Shown piece after piece: positions 44,307-57,155 of a DNA stretch of 64,000 bases. The notes beneath the pieces were generated by a model. That model did no database searches. It worked only from the letters and a program-made list of their open reading frames with translations, and had not been told where the DNA came from. A program made the translations under genes and the position numbers. This stretch comes from Pseudeuparius sepicola (taxonomy: Eukaryota > Arthropoda > Insecta > Coleoptera > Anthribidae): positions 33,914,365 through 33,978,364 of the forward strand of contig OY987304.1 of NCBI GenBank assembly GCA_963920635.1, written 5' to 3'. How positions within the stretch are numbered: position 1 is the stretch's first letter; the number at the start of each line of letters is the position of its first letter.

Positions 44307-45165
44307 TGTGCGAATAATTTTAATAGGTAATTATTTCATATGGTGTACCCCTCCCCGAATTTTTTGAAATTTTGGCTACCCCCATTTTTGAGGTATCCTA
44401 ACACGTCAAAATACGTAGGTATCTACTATCAAGAAGGAATATCCTTCTTTAACGATAAGTCTGTATAAAAAGAGATATATAAACCCATTAAGGATATTTA
44501 AAATTTGCAATTTGTGCAATAATAAATAAAAAATACGAACAAACTGTCAAATTCGTAATTTTTTAAAACATTCGGCGTTTTGCGCGGTCATAAGATATTA
44601 TCCGATTTTGATATTTTTTTGTTAGTCTAGTTTACACCTAAAGCAACTTTTCCGCGGTATAGCGAATCGAAAATTTAAATTTGAAAATTATCAACCCCCT
44701 GTTTCAGTCATGATGTAAAAAATTTTAACCGCACATAGTGGGGGAGGCCCACTAAAAATGAAAATGCGAAAAAAATTTTTTTGGCGAAGTTTAAAGCGCG
44801 GGGAAAATCAACCTTAGCACCAGAGTAGCTCGACGCACCTGATTCCAATGAAACATCTGAAATGAGCGATGTTGCCGCATTTCATTGTCAGTGTTCAACC
44901 TTATTATTGAAAGTTGTGAAGAAATAATAAATACTTACATTTTAACGGCAGTAAAGGGGTTTCCAGGCTTTATTTTTCAAATGGCAAGCGTTACAACACT
45001 TGAAACACGTTGAGGAAATGTTTAAATCACATTCACAATCACTAGCATTTACATGAGAAGATTTCGCAAGTTTCCGCACACACAATAGTATTCCTAGTTC
45101 TTAAATTACTCCAGAAAATTAATACCAGTAACACTCAAACTCTAACGGTGTCTAGGTATATCCGT
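44307..45165. other. Unassigned part of the tandem unit
   Basis: No gene. An inverted copy of the G-run/'tagccaaaatttcaagaa' segment of 117-145 lies at 44345-44392. Nothing else recognised; the same applies to the equivalent stretches in the other two copies. Confidence 0.5.
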
Positions 45166-45316
45166 TATGGAGGGTAGAGGTAAGGTGGACCATCTCTGTA
45201 TTCTGTATTATAAAATTGTCCGTCAAAACCTTGTTTATGAGACTAGTTAGCTTTTGCTTATGGCGGAATTTCTATATATTAATAGATTTAGTTGCTTGTG
45301 TCGGCCTCTAAGGACC

Positions 45317-45487
45317 AAATCTAAAACTAACGGAGATCTGATTCACAAGGCGCCACCTATTATCAAAATCTAAAACTAACGGAGATCTATGATCGGATTC
45401 ACAAGGCGCCACCTATTATCAAAATCTAAAACTAACGGAGATCTATGATCGGATTCACAAGGGCGCCACCTATTATCAAAATCAAAA
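45317..45487. repeat. 56-bp minisatellite, three units
   Basis: 'ctaaaactaacggagatct' starts at 45321, 45370 and 45426; units end in 'ggcgccacctattatc'. The first unit lacks seven bases. Copies at 52593-52763 and 59869-60039. Confidence 0.9.
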
Positions 45488-45922
45488 ACCTTAGCGCTTC
45501 TTACTCGATCTCGTTTAGAAACCTGTCACGCTACGCAGATCCCATACGGTGTATATTCGCAGACTTATCGATCGGCAGTGACGTCACTGGAGCCCTCAGC
45601 CGGTTTGTTTACTCTTGGCACAGCCGACCAGAGTAATAAAACGGTTGAAAACGATTTTTTCTATAGTTTTTGTATCGATCGCTGAGTCATCACCGGTCAG
45701 CCGAACAACCATGCCTCCCAAGGTCATTATATTCTTCCCTACCTAGGTCGACGCCTTATATTACAAATGAATTTTAGGTGTTGAAAATAATTACGGAAAC
45801 AATAATTATAATAAAGTTTATTCAGATATTTACAATTATATACCTAGCTATACCTTGGTATTGAAAACATTTTAAATAATAAACTGAAATAATCCTCAAG
45901 AAAAATTTGCTTGTGCATGCTT

Positions 45923-46453
45923 TTGTTGATTGAGGATTCCTTCCTCCATCGACGAGGCTTTTAACGAGGATAAGATCACAGACCTATACAGGATGTCTAT
46001 TAAAGGGGAGCCAGTCAAGAATATCTTGATAAATATGCATTTTTGGGTTTCGGACAACTTTCTTTGAAAGAAAAGATTGCTTTTTTGATGGTCTAACTTT
46101 ATGCAAAAGCATATTCGAGAATTACGGCCCATACTTTCCGAGATAATTTTGAAAAACCTTTGTAAAAACCGCCTTGTTTTAAGAGTTACCGAAAAAATTC
46201 TTAATGACGTTTGTGGGCAAAACTGACTGCTTTCAGTTTACTTTATTAGAATTTGGAAAAAGACCACCGTTTATAGCACTAAAAAAACTCAGCTGGCATG
46301 CTAGAAAATTTTAAAACTGCCCGAGATAGTTTTACCTTTACTACAGGATAAACAATACCTTTACCAATAACTCCTGAGAAATTTCCAAGATTTGCAAAAT
46401 AGTAGTTATGTTGTGAAATATAGCGTTGATTTCCATCGACGAATGTAGGTATA
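45923..46453. repeat. Family A-related segment, left of the foldback
   Basis: Carries two copies of the family A stem-loop motif (45924-45955 and 46424-46441). No gene. The foldback at 46454 interrupts it at a TA. A short frame at 45896-46132 has no recognisable domain. Confidence 0.5.
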
Positions 46454-47948
46454 CAGGGTGAGTTTTTTTTCGATGCCCACTATGGGGATCTCGGAAACTA
46501 GCAGAGCTAGAACAAAGGTTAAATGGGAAAAGAATTGCGGTTTTGAATGCTCAATCTAATGCCTCTTTTGAAATTTTAAAAAAGTTCATGGCTCACTAGA
46601 TATTTTGAAAAGAGTGTTTTTTTGCTATTTTTCATAAGATCTCTGTAGCTCCGTTATTTCTGATTATACAGAAAAACTCTAGAGACAAAAATTGTAGATA
46701 ATTTTGGGCTTAATAAGATAATCTAATCCACTTTTTTATGTTGTTTCTGATTTTTGAGATATGACATAAACTTGTGTTTTTTTTTTAATGTAAATCATAG
46801 TTGGCTAAGGCCTTATAAAATCGGCCATTTTTTGAGCTTTCCAAAGATATAATACTCGACATAGTTATTATAAAAAATGAAAGAGCTATGGCTAATTTTC
46901 TGATTTTTTTCAGAATTTTCACATAGTCAGCCATGGAATATTTTCATAATTACATTCTATTTTATAATTAGACATTCTTCCTAATATTTTGTTTTTAGCT
47001 GATATCAAAATGTAACAAAATAAAACAAAAATTAAAAAACTCAAATTCAAATTATTATTATTTTAAAAGGTCACCTTTTAAAATAGAAAAGGTGTTCAAA
47101 CAATCTATCATTATTATTTACGCAAATATTGCATCTTTGTAAAATTGAATTTGTCGCCTTTCTTAGAGAGCGCCTGTCAATACTGGCAATTGCTTCTAAA
47201 ACAGCTGCTCTTAATTCAACAATTAATTGTCTCGTACTTTATTTTGTACTATTCCCCACAAAAGAAAATCCAAAACAGACAAATTGGGGGATCTGGGCTG
47301 CCAGGAAATAGGTATGTTTCTCCCTATCAAACTATTTGGATATAGCTGATCTAGGTAATTTCTTACGGGCATATAATTATGTGATGGAGCTCCATCATGA
47401 TAATTTTTGTTTTATTTTGTTACATTTTGTTACCAATTAAAAATAAAATATTTGAAAGTTTTAAGTATGTCTTATTAAAAAATAGAACGTAATTATGAAA
47501 ATGTGAAAATTAAGAAAAAAATCAGAAAATTAGCCATAGCTATTTTATTTGTTATAATAACTATGCAGAGTATTATATTTTTGAAAAGCTCAAAAAATGG
47601 CCGATTTGATAAGGCCACAGCCAACTACGATTTACATTTAAAAAAACACAAGTCTATGTCATATCTCAAAAATCACAAACAACATACAAAATTGGATTAG
47701 GTACATATCTACAATTTTTGTCTCTACAGTTTTTCTGTATAATCAGAAATAAAGGAGCTACAGAGATCTGATGAAATAGCAAAAAAAAACACTATTTTCA
47801 AAATATCTAGTGAGCCATGAACTTTTTTAAAAATCCAAAAGAGGCATTAGATTGAGCATTCAAAACTGCAATTCTTCCCCGCAATTCTTTGTTGTAGTTC
47901 TGCTAGTTTCCGAGATCCCTATAGTGGGCATCGAAAAAACTCACCCTG
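46454..47948. mobile_element. Foldback element 5 in tandem unit, copy 1
   Basis: The left end CAGGGTGAGTTTTTTTTCGA and the mirrored right end TCGAAAAAACTCACCCTG are flanked by TA. The arms are about 580 bp (46454-47031) and 550 bp (47398-47948), slightly diverged. The loop of about 365 bp encodes a transposase scrap on the minus strand. Short open frames in the arms are not genes. Confidence 0.88.
47045..47400 (-). pseudogene. Tc1/mariner-like transposase scrap, copy 1
   Basis: From about 47400 the minus strand reads HDGAPSHNYMPVRNYLDQLY, then IGRNIPISWQPRSPNLSVLD and FLLWGIVQNKVRDN before a stop. The second catalytic Asp (HDGAPSH) is kept; the third (family SPDL) is Asn. About 36 residues lie between them by my count. 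Stops follow within the C-terminal part. It has no N-terminal domain and is inactive. It sits only in the loop of foldback 5. Confidence 0.8.
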
Positions 47949-47950
47949 TA

Positions 47951-49055
47951 TATACAGTGTCTGTCAGAAAGTTGGACACAAATGGGAATTTTCTATATTT
48001 GAAGTTTCTCAGAAAAAAAAGTATTCTTGATAAAAGTTGGTACTTGTGCTTAAACTAAAAATATACCCGAAAAATTAACTTGCCATGAAAATTTAAAACC
48101 TTTAGCTAAACGTGGAATTTTTAAAGGTGCACGTAGTTTCACCAGTCGATTCTAAACACACCGTTAATTGAGGACCATCGACGAACACACGTAGTCTCCC
48201 TTTCAATGTCTTGTGTTAAAAAGTGTTGTTCACAGACCTACAACAACCCGAAGCTTTATAAAAAATATATAAAAAATGTGACATATAACATACCTTGAAT
48301 GTTTCTTGACTACAAAGTAAGCACTTTTTATGGCTTGCACCCTTGTTTGTATAAATAAGGCTTGCACCCATTTTGCCCTCAAAACTGGATTCTTAGGAAA
48401 GGCAAAAACGGACACTTTTGGATTTGGCCCGGTTAGGTAATTGCCTTTCCAATTTGGGCGTCGATTGATTCCTTCCTCCATCGACGAATTTGGGACACAA
48501 CACTTGCATGGCTAGAACCGTTTATTTGCATCGATTCTAAAACCACAAGAAAACACTCATTTTGATACAACAAAACACATTTTCACTTCCTAACCTCTGT
48601 ACCTATTTATCGTTTATCTGATGGCTCAAAACACGAAATGTTTTTTATATGCACACACTAATTATCGGACTAGAACACAACCGCACACTATCCACCAAAT
48701 ACAGGTAACAATAATATAAGTGGAAATAAGAAAACGAGAATCACAGCACCTAACCTAACCGGCAGCAAAAAGCAAAAATCTTCACCCAACGCAAAAACGA
48801 CGATGCGCTTGGGCGATCGATACCCGGCCAGCGTACGTATGTACATAATTACAGTTTCCTGCCCTGTAAAATTTAACCTTCTTCCATCGTCGCTTTTCTC
48901 GAACCGTCGATTGCCGATTCCTTCCTTCATCGACGGCTCGAACCGTGGTTCGGAATTTGGCGCCACCGTACCGACGCGTCTCGGTGAAATGTAAGGGAAC
49001 GAGACAGAAATATTTAGTAACAAGTGGGAATGTGACAGACAGACCATAAGTACAT
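47951..49055. repeat. Family A, uninterrupted copy
   Basis: Sequence from about 48065 to 49050 aligns with 400-472 plus 1805-2726 and lacks the hAT, giving the empty-site form at 48127-48134. It contains stem-loop motifs at 48162-48183, 48459-48486 and 48905-48935. A CAGTGTCTGTC MITE-type end lies at 47954. No protein recognised. Confidence 0.8.
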
Positions 49056-49593
49056 ATTTGAAGGTTATAGAAATTCCGCTATAAGCAAAAGCTAACTAAA
49101 ACCTCCATAAACAAGGGTCAAAAACATTAAATTAGGATAGCGTTGCTGTTGTCACCGGGTACCAACTTTAAAAAGCGCCAAAAGTTGGTAGTGACATTAG
49201 ACAAGGAAAAGCCAACATCCGCCTTCTAAAGGCGCCGTTTCCAAAGCATCATGTAAATAATATTTTTAAATGATAATAAAATTAATACATCTCTGAAAAT
49301 TAGTTTGATAGATAGATAGTTAATAAATTAGATATTTTTCCATACCTCCGAACTATGCTACTTTCCACTCGGCAAACTTCACTTTGTCTACAATCGCTAA
49401 GTTCGGGTCATACCCGGTGAGAACACGAGCGCCATTCTGGAGACTTCCCGAACCATTATTTGATGCTTTTAGACGACAGTTTTTGAGCCGAACACCCACT
49501 CCTTACCTCTACCCTCCATAGAATACCGTTTTGCACATTTTTTTGGCTATTTTTGGGTAAATTGAAATGTCATGTCCTTAAGGAGCCTTCTGT
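49056..49593. other. Unassigned part of the tandem unit
   Basis: No gene. 'taccaactttaaaaagcgcc' then 'aaaagttggta' near 49159-49190 is a short palindrome. GATA repeats at 49309-49320. Confidence 0.5.
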
Positions 49594-49605
49594 TATGAAG
49601 CTATT

Positions 49606-49879
49606 TTTTTTATGGGCTATAGACATCGAAGGCCATTTACCCAGGTCCGGGGCTTGTTTCATCCCCCTTCGGCTTGTTGGGGGGGGGGGATTATCTGGCT
49701 CTAAACCATTCCCCCCATCTATTAGTCTTTTTAAATTCTTACAACTAAACCTATTCTACCTTAAAACTAAATACAAACACACAACACCCATGGCACATAC
49801 TGTGGTGGGACTCGAACCCACGACATACGGTGCCAAAGCGTGGGTACTACCAATAACCCACTCGTGCACCGCTACCCCC
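49606..49879 (-). mobile_element. tRNA-derived SINE with 12-bp TSD, copy 1
   Basis: On the minus strand the head begins GGGGGTAGCGGTGCACGAGT. A polymerase III A-box-like stretch, TAGCGGTGCACGAGTGGG, is at 49874-49857 and a B-box, GGTTCGAGTCCC, at 49818-49807: the tRNA-related head. The tail passes a C11 run (a G run on the plus strand) and ends in an A-run next to the target duplication TATGAAGCTATT (49594-49605 and 49880-49891). Length is about 274 bp. The plus-strand frame through it (GLEPTTYG) is a by-product of the B-box, not a protein. Confidence 0.88.
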
Positions 49880-50289
49880 TATGAAGCTATTATTTGGTCT
49901 GTGCTAGAGGCCATAACATATAATAAAAAAACCGTTTTCAGTGTTTGGAGGCAGTTTGTTCAAAAAAATAACAAACCAACATTTTTCAACACTAAGGTTT
50001 TATACAGTGTTATTCAAAAGCAAATGCCACCCGTAGCACAGTGATATTCTACTCGAAAAATAAAGTGATCCGTGTTTTTTCCTTTTGCTCAAAGCTAGAG
50101 CCCTTAAAACTGGCAGCGACGCGGTGTCCGACTGGGCGGTGCTCCTATAGAAACGTCGAAATGTGACTCTTGTCAGCGTTATCATTTATTCTGGTTGTAA
50201 CCATTTCTTAGTAACCAGCTAAATCTGATATATCACTTCAAAGCCTTCAAGCAGTGTATAGCGATGGCGTTTCATTCCAAAATCCTGAA

Positions 50290-50570
50290 TAAATCAATTA
50301 ATTACGCCCGAATCGATCTTCTATCTCCGGGTCTACGGTGAGGTGTCCGTGGGACGCTCCCCGACCTAGAAATGCCTTTTGTGGCAACGCCGCAGATAAG
50401 TCAGCCCCGTATAATGTCTACCGTGATGGAAACCCCGATAAAGGAGGGTGCAGTGGGACGAGGGGGGAAAGCGGGGGGGGGGCATCGATTGCGGAATATC
50501 GGAAGCCGATGCTTGATTAGGCCCAAAAACGAGGGGGTGGGAACATCAAAGACGCGCTAAGAAAAGAGTG
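50290..50570. other. GC-rich block, probable element fragment
   Basis: Notably GC-rich with G runs in an AT-rich setting. Two overlapping plus-strand frames are open, without recognisable domains. It may be the 5' region of a truncated non-LTR retrotransposon; this is a guess. Also at 57566-57846. Confidence 0.3.
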
Positions 50571-50727
50571 TAATTATGGTCTGTTGTTTTAAGATTTATG
50601 ACTATAAATAGATTGATGCGTGTTCTTTATCCGAAAATCCACTTATAAGTAATGGAGGAAGAATTTTATTTCGCGTCTGTACGTCATCCTTAGGTTGGAA
50701 GCTTGAATAGCTGAGAGTAAATAGTAT

Positions 50728-50811
50728 GAGGAAAATACCCTAATATGAGACCAGAATACATTTTGTTCTGTATTTTGTCCTTTAATATATTATAATGCGC
50801 AAACTTATATG
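50728..50811. mobile_element. Terminal fragment of the 24479-type element
   Basis: GAGGAAAATACCCTAATATG and the next 60 bp match the inverted right end of the element at 24479-25421 up to 'gcgcaaactta'. The fragment stops at the tandem-unit junction, so the array breakpoint is inside this element. Repeated at 58004-58087. Confidence 0.8.
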
Positions 50812-53729
50812 CATGCCAATTCTGAATACTGCCGCTATATATTATTTACTTTTATGTAGGTAGTTACTACATTTTGCAATAAATAAGCAATGTTTCTTAT
50901 TCCTGCTAATATTCTATAGGTACCTACTTTTTCTATCAACCAAATTATTACCTAATTAACATCAATGTAGCATAGGTGTATTTTAAAATTTCACCATCGC
51001 TACTTTAGGAAATAATTAGTTAGTACCACAGAAAATATACGTATATATTCTGTGGTTAGTACCATAATATGGATATATGGTATAAATAATTTAATGTGAC
51101 CTATACTCATTTTACGTCCATATACGGACGTCCCTCGGATGTATATTTTAAGTACAAACATTTAACGTCCAAATACGGACGTTCCTGGGATGTACATTTT
51201 ATGTACGAACAATTGACGTCCAAAAACGGACGTCTTTGGGATGTACATTTTATGTCCTGGACGTTTCGACCAAATATGGACAATATACGGACGTCCCTCG
51301 GACATTGTGTGCTATTAGGAAAGACGAGAAGCGTGGTTTGCAGCTACCTATTGAAAGTGCAACTAAAAGAAAGATCCCATTTTATGACACTGCAAACTGT
51401 AGTATACAGTGTGTCCTCAGATGGGGTACCGCACTCTTGTAAAGTTTCTTATATTTGATTTTTCGAGAAAAAGTCATTCTTGATAAAAAGTTTTGCTTGT
51501 TCTTAAAATAAGATTGGCATGGAAAAAGTTAACATTACTAAACTTTACAAGAGTGCGGTACCTCATCTGGGGACACACTGTATGTGCGAATAATTTTAAT
51601 AGGTAATTATTTCATATGGTGTACCCCTCCCCGAATTTTTTGAAATTTTGGCTACCCCCATTTTTGAGGTATCCTAACACGTCAAAATACGTAGGTATCT
51701 ACTATCAAGAAGGAATATCCTTCTTTAACGATAAGTCTGTATAAAAAGAGATATATAAACCCATTAAGGATATTTAAAATTTGCAATTTGTGCAATAATA
51801 AATAAAAAATACGAACAAACTGTCAAATTCGTAATTTTTTAAAACATTCGGCGTTTTGCGCGGTCATAAGATATTATCCGATTTTGATATTTTTTTGTTA
51901 GTCTAGTTTACACCTAAAGCAACTTTTCCGCGGTATAGCGAATCGAAAATTTAAATTTGAAAATTATCAACCCCCTGTTTCAGTCATGATGTAAAAAATT
52001 TTAACCGCACATAGTGGGGGAGGCCCACTAAAAATGAAAATGCGAAAAAAATTTTTTTGGCGAAGTTTAAAGCGCGGGGAAAATCAACCTTAGCACCAGA
52101 GTAGCTCGACGCACCTGATTCCAATGAAACATCTGAAATGAGCGATGTTGCCGCATTTCATTGTCAGTGTTCAACCTTATTATTGAAAGTTGTGAAGAAA
52201 TAATAAATACTTACATTTTAACGGCAGTAAAGGGGTTTCCAGGCTTTATTTTTCAAATGGCAAGCGTTACAACACTTGAAACACGTTGAGGAAATGTTTA
52301 AATCACATTCACAATCACTAGCATTTACATGAGAAGATTTCGCAAGTTTCCGCACACACAATAGTATTCCTAGTTCTTAAATTACTCCAGAAAATTAATA
52401 CCAGTAACACTCAAACTCTAACGGTGTCTAGGTATATCCGTTATGGAGGGTAGAGGTAAGGTGGACCATCTCTGTATTCTGTATTATAAAATTGTCCGTC
52501 AAAACCTTGTTTATGAGACTAGTTAGCTTTTGCTTATGGCGGAATTTCTATATATTAATAGATTTAGTTGCTTGTGTCGGCCTCTAAGGACCAAATCTAA
52601 AACTAACGGAGATCTGATTCACAAGGCGCCACCTATTATCAAAATCTAAAACTAACGGAGATCTATGATCGGATTCACAAGGCGCCACCTATTATCAAAA
52701 TCTAAAACTAACGGAGATCTATGATCGGATTCACAAGGGCGCCACCTATTATCAAAATCAAAAACCTTAGCGCTTCTTACTCGATCTCGTTTAGAAACCT
52801 GTCACGCTACGCAGATCCCATACGGTGTATATTCGCAGACTTATCGATCGGCAGTGACGTCACTGGAGCCCTCAGCCGGTTTGTTTACTCTTGGCACAGC
52901 CGACCAGAGTAATAAAACGGTTGAAAACGATTTTTTCTATAGTTTTTGTATCGATCGCTGAGTCATCACCGGTCAGCCGAACAACCATGCCTCCCAAGGT
53001 CATTATATTCTTCCCTACCTAGGTCGACGCCTTATATTACAAATGAATTTTAGGTGTTGAAAATAATTACGGAAACAATAATTATAATAAAGTTTATTCA
53101 GATATTTACAATTATATACCTAGCTATACCTTGGTATTGAAAACATTTTAAATAATAAACTGAAATAATCCTCAAGAAAAATTTGCTTGTGCATGCTTTT
53201 GTTGATTGAGGATTCCTTCCTCCATCGACGAGGCTTTTAACGAGGATAAGATCACAGACCTATACAGGATGTCTATTAAAGGGGAGCCAGTCAAGAATAT
53301 CTTGATAAATATGCATTTTTGGGTTTCGGACAACTTTCTTTGAAAGAAAAGATTGCTTTTTTGATGGTCTAACTTTATGCAAAAGCATATTCGAGAATTA
53401 CGGCCCATACTTTCCGAGATAATTTTGAAAAACCTTTGTAAAAACCGCCTTGTTTTAAGAGTTACCGAAAAAATTCTTAATGACGTTTGTGGGCAAAACT
53501 GACTGCTTTCAGTTTACTTTATTAGAATTTGGAAAAAGACCACCGTTTATAGCACTAAAAAAACTCAGCTGGCATGCTAGAAAATTTTAAAACTGCCCGA
53601 GATAGTTTTACCTTTACTACAGGATAAACAATACCTTTACCAATAACTCCTGAGAAATTTCCAAGATTTGCAAAATAGTAGTTATGTTGTGAAATATAGC
53701 GTTGATTTCCATCGACGAATGTAGGTATA

Positions 53730-55224
53730 CAGGGTGAGTTTTTTTTCGATGCCCACTATGGGGATCTCGGAAACTAGCAGAGCTAGAACAAAGGTTAAAT
53801 GGGAAAAGAATTGCGGTTTTGAATGCTCAATCTAATGCCTCTTTTGAAATTTTAAAAAAGTTCATGGCTCACTAGATATTTTGAAAAGAGTGTTTTTTTG
53901 CTATTTTTCATAAGATCTCTGTAGCTCCGTTATTTCTGATTATACAGAAAAACTCTAGAGACAAAAATTGTAGATAATTTTGGGCTTAATAAGATAATCT
54001 AATCCACTTTTTTATGTTGTTTCTGATTTTTGAGATATGACATAAACTTGTGTTTTTTTTTTAATGTAAATCATAGTTGGCTAAGGCCTTATAAAATCGG
54101 CCATTTTTTGAGCTTTCCAAAGATATAATACTCGACATAGTTATTATAAAAAATGAAAGAGCTATGGCTAATTTTCTGATTTTTTTCAGAATTTTCACAT
54201 AGTCAGCCATGGAATATTTTCATAATTACATTCTATTTTATAATTAGACATTCTTCCTAATATTTTGTTTTTAGCTGATATCAAAATGTAACAAAATAAA
54301 ACAAAAATTAAAAAACTCAAATTCAAATTATTATTATTTTAAAAGGTCACCTTTTAAAATAGAAAAGGTGTTCAAACAATCTATCATTATTATTTACGCA
54401 AATATTGCATCTTTGTAAAATTGAATTTGTCGCCTTTCTTAGAGAGCGCCTGTCAATACTGGCAATTGCTTCTAAAACAGCTGCTCTTAATTCAACAATT
54501 AATTGTCTCGTACTTTATTTTGTACTATTCCCCACAAAAGAAAATCCAAAACAGACAAATTGGGGGATCTGGGCTGCCAGGAAATAGGTATGTTTCTCCC
54601 TATCAAACTATTTGGATATAGCTGATCTAGGTAATTTCTTACGGGCATATAATTATGTGATGGAGCTCCATCATGATAATTTTTGTTTTATTTTGTTACA
54701 TTTTGTTACCAATTAAAAATAAAATATTTGAAAGTTTTAAGTATGTCTTATTAAAAAATAGAACGTAATTATGAAAATGTGAAAATTAAGAAAAAAATCA
54801 GAAAATTAGCCATAGCTATTTTATTTGTTATAATAACTATGCAGAGTATTATATTTTTGAAAAGCTCAAAAAATGGCCGATTTGATAAGGCCACAGCCAA
54901 CTACGATTTACATTTAAAAAAACACAAGTCTATGTCATATCTCAAAAATCACAAACAACATACAAAATTGGATTAGGTACATATCTACAATTTTTGTCTC
55001 TACAGTTTTTCTGTATAATCAGAAATAAAGGAGCTACAGAGATCTGATGAAATAGCAAAAAAAAACACTATTTTCAAAATATCTAGTGAGCCATGAACTT
55101 TTTTAAAAATCCAAAAGAGGCATTAGATTGAGCATTCAAAACTGCAATTCTTCCCCGCAATTCTTTGTTGTAGTTCTGCTAGTTTCCGAGATCCCTATAG
55201 TGGGCATCGAAAAAACTCACCCTG
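53730..55224. mobile_element. Foldback element 5, tandem copy 2
   Basis: Identical to 46454-47948 where compared, with the transposase scrap at about 54321-54676 (minus strand). Confidence 0.88.
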
Positions 55225-56881
55225 TATATACAGTGTCTGTCAGAAAGTTGGACACAAATGGGAATTTTCTATATTTGAAGTTTCTCAGAAAAAAAAGTAT
55301 TCTTGATAAAAGTTGGTACTTGTGCTTAAACTAAAAATATACCCGAAAAATTAACTTGCCATGAAAATTTAAAACCTTTAGCTAAACGTGGAATTTTTAA
55401 AGGTGCACGTAGTTTCACCAGTCGATTCTAAACACACCGTTAATTGAGGACCATCGACGAACACACGTAGTCTCCCTTTCAATGTCTTGTGTTAAAAAGT
55501 GTTGTTCACAGACCTACAACAACCCGAAGCTTTATAAAAAATATATAAAAAATGTGACATATAACATACCTTGAATGTTTCTTGACTACAAAGTAAGCAC
55601 TTTTTATGGCTTGCACCCTTGTTTGTATAAATAAGGCTTGCACCCATTTTGCCCTCAAAACTGGATTCTTAGGAAAGGCAAAAACGGACACTTTTGGATT
55701 TGGCCCGGTTAGGTAATTGCCTTTCCAATTTGGGCGTCGATTGATTCCTTCCTCCATCGACGAATTTGGGACACAACACTTGCATGGCTAGAACCGTTTA
55801 TTTGCATCGATTCTAAAACCACAAGAAAACACTCATTTTGATACAACAAAACACATTTTCACTTCCTAACCTCTGTACCTATTTATCGTTTATCTGATGG
55901 CTCAAAACACGAAATGTTTTTTATATGCACACACTAATTATCGGACTAGAACACAACCGCACACTATCCACCAAATACAGGTAACAATAATATAAGTGGA
56001 AATAAGAAAACGAGAATCACAGCACCTAACCTAACCGGCAGCAAAAAGCAAAAATCTTCACCCAACGCAAAAACGACGATGCGCTTGGGCGATCGATACC
56101 CGGCCAGCGTACGTATGTACATAATTACAGTTTCCTGCCCTGTAAAATTTAACCTTCTTCCATCGTCGCTTTTCTCGAACCGTCGATTGCCGATTCCTTC
56201 CTTCATCGACGGCTCGAACCGTGGTTCGGAATTTGGCGCCACCGTACCGACGCGTCTCGGTGAAATGTAAGGGAACGAGACAGAAATATTTAGTAACAAG
56301 TGGGAATGTGACAGACAGACCATAAGTACATATTTGAAGGTTATAGAAATTCCGCTATAAGCAAAAGCTAACTAAAACCTCCATAAACAAGGGTCAAAAA
56401 CATTAAATTAGGATAGCGTTGCTGTTGTCACCGGGTACCAACTTTAAAAAGCGCCAAAAGTTGGTAGTGACATTAGACAAGGAAAAGCCAACATCCGCCT
56501 TCTAAAGGCGCCGTTTCCAAAGCATCATGTAAATAATATTTTTAAATGATAATAAAATTAATACATCTCTGAAAATTAGTTTGATAGATAGATAGTTAAT
56601 AAATTAGATATTTTTCCATACCTCCGAACTATGCTACTTTCCACTCGGCAAACTTCACTTTGTCTACAATCGCTAAGTTCGGGTCATACCCGGTGAGAAC
56701 ACGAGCGCCATTCTGGAGACTTCCCGAACCATTATTTGATGCTTTTAGACGACAGTTTTTGAGCCGAACACCCACTCCTTACCTCTACCCTCCATAGAAT
56801 ACCGTTTTGCACATTTTTTTGGCTATTTTTGGGTAAATTGAAATGTCATGTCCTTAAGGAGCCTTCTGTTATGAAGCTATT

Positions 56882-57155
56882 TTTTTTATGGGCTATAGAC
56901 ATCGAAGGCCATTTACCCAGGTCCGGGGCTTGTTTCATCCCCCTTCGGCTTGTTGGGGGGGGGGGATTATCTGGCTCTAAACCATTCCCCCCATCTATTA
57001 GTCTTTTTAAATTCTTACAACTAAACCTATTCTACCTTAAAACTAAATACAAACACACAACACCCATGGCACATACTGTGGTGGGACTCGAACCCACGAC
57101 ATACGGTGCCAAAGCGTGGGTACTACCAATAACCCACTCGTGCACCGCTACCCCC
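56882..57155 (-). mobile_element. tRNA-derived SINE, tandem copy 2
   Basis: Same SINE and same TSD (56870-56881, 57156-57167) as at 49606. It was copied with the tandem unit and is not an independent insertion. Confidence 0.88.

Larger units (their letters stand above)
45166..49520. repeat. Large inverted-ended structure inside the unit
   Basis: TATGGAGGGTAGAGGTAAGG at 45166-45185 is mirrored exactly at 49501-49520, and about 45220-45276 mirrors 49065-49125 ('gttagcttttgcttatggcg' type sequence). About 375 bp separate the two blocks on the right but only 35 on the left, so insertions followed. It could be the ends of an older element of about 4.3 kb that includes family A. Also at +7,276; the right arm of copy 3 lies partly outside the window. 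Confidence 0.5.
43536..50811. repeat. 7,276-bp tandem unit, copy 1
   Basis: Begins CATGCCAATTCTGAATACTG. Every landmark recurs 7,276 and 14,552 bp later, and I saw no difference in the places compared, including an 11-base G run and long A/T runs. Content in order: right end of the 41954 element, hairpin, short MITE, unassigned sequence (44305-45165), 56-bp tandem repeats, family A split by a foldback, unassigned (49056-49593), SINE, GC-rich block, and a fragment of the 24479-type element. The unit holds no intact gene that I recognise. Confidence 0.95.

Noticed and set aside
49799..49885. A tRNA gene on the minus strand
   Set aside because: A- and B-box-like sequences are present, but the cloverleaf does not close cleanly and the sequence continues into a tail with a poly(A)-like end and a TSD, so it is a SINE head.
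49553..50044. 163-residue plus-strand open frame
   Set aside because: It spans the SINE and both TSDs; GLEPTTYG is the familiar chance translation of an inverted B-box.
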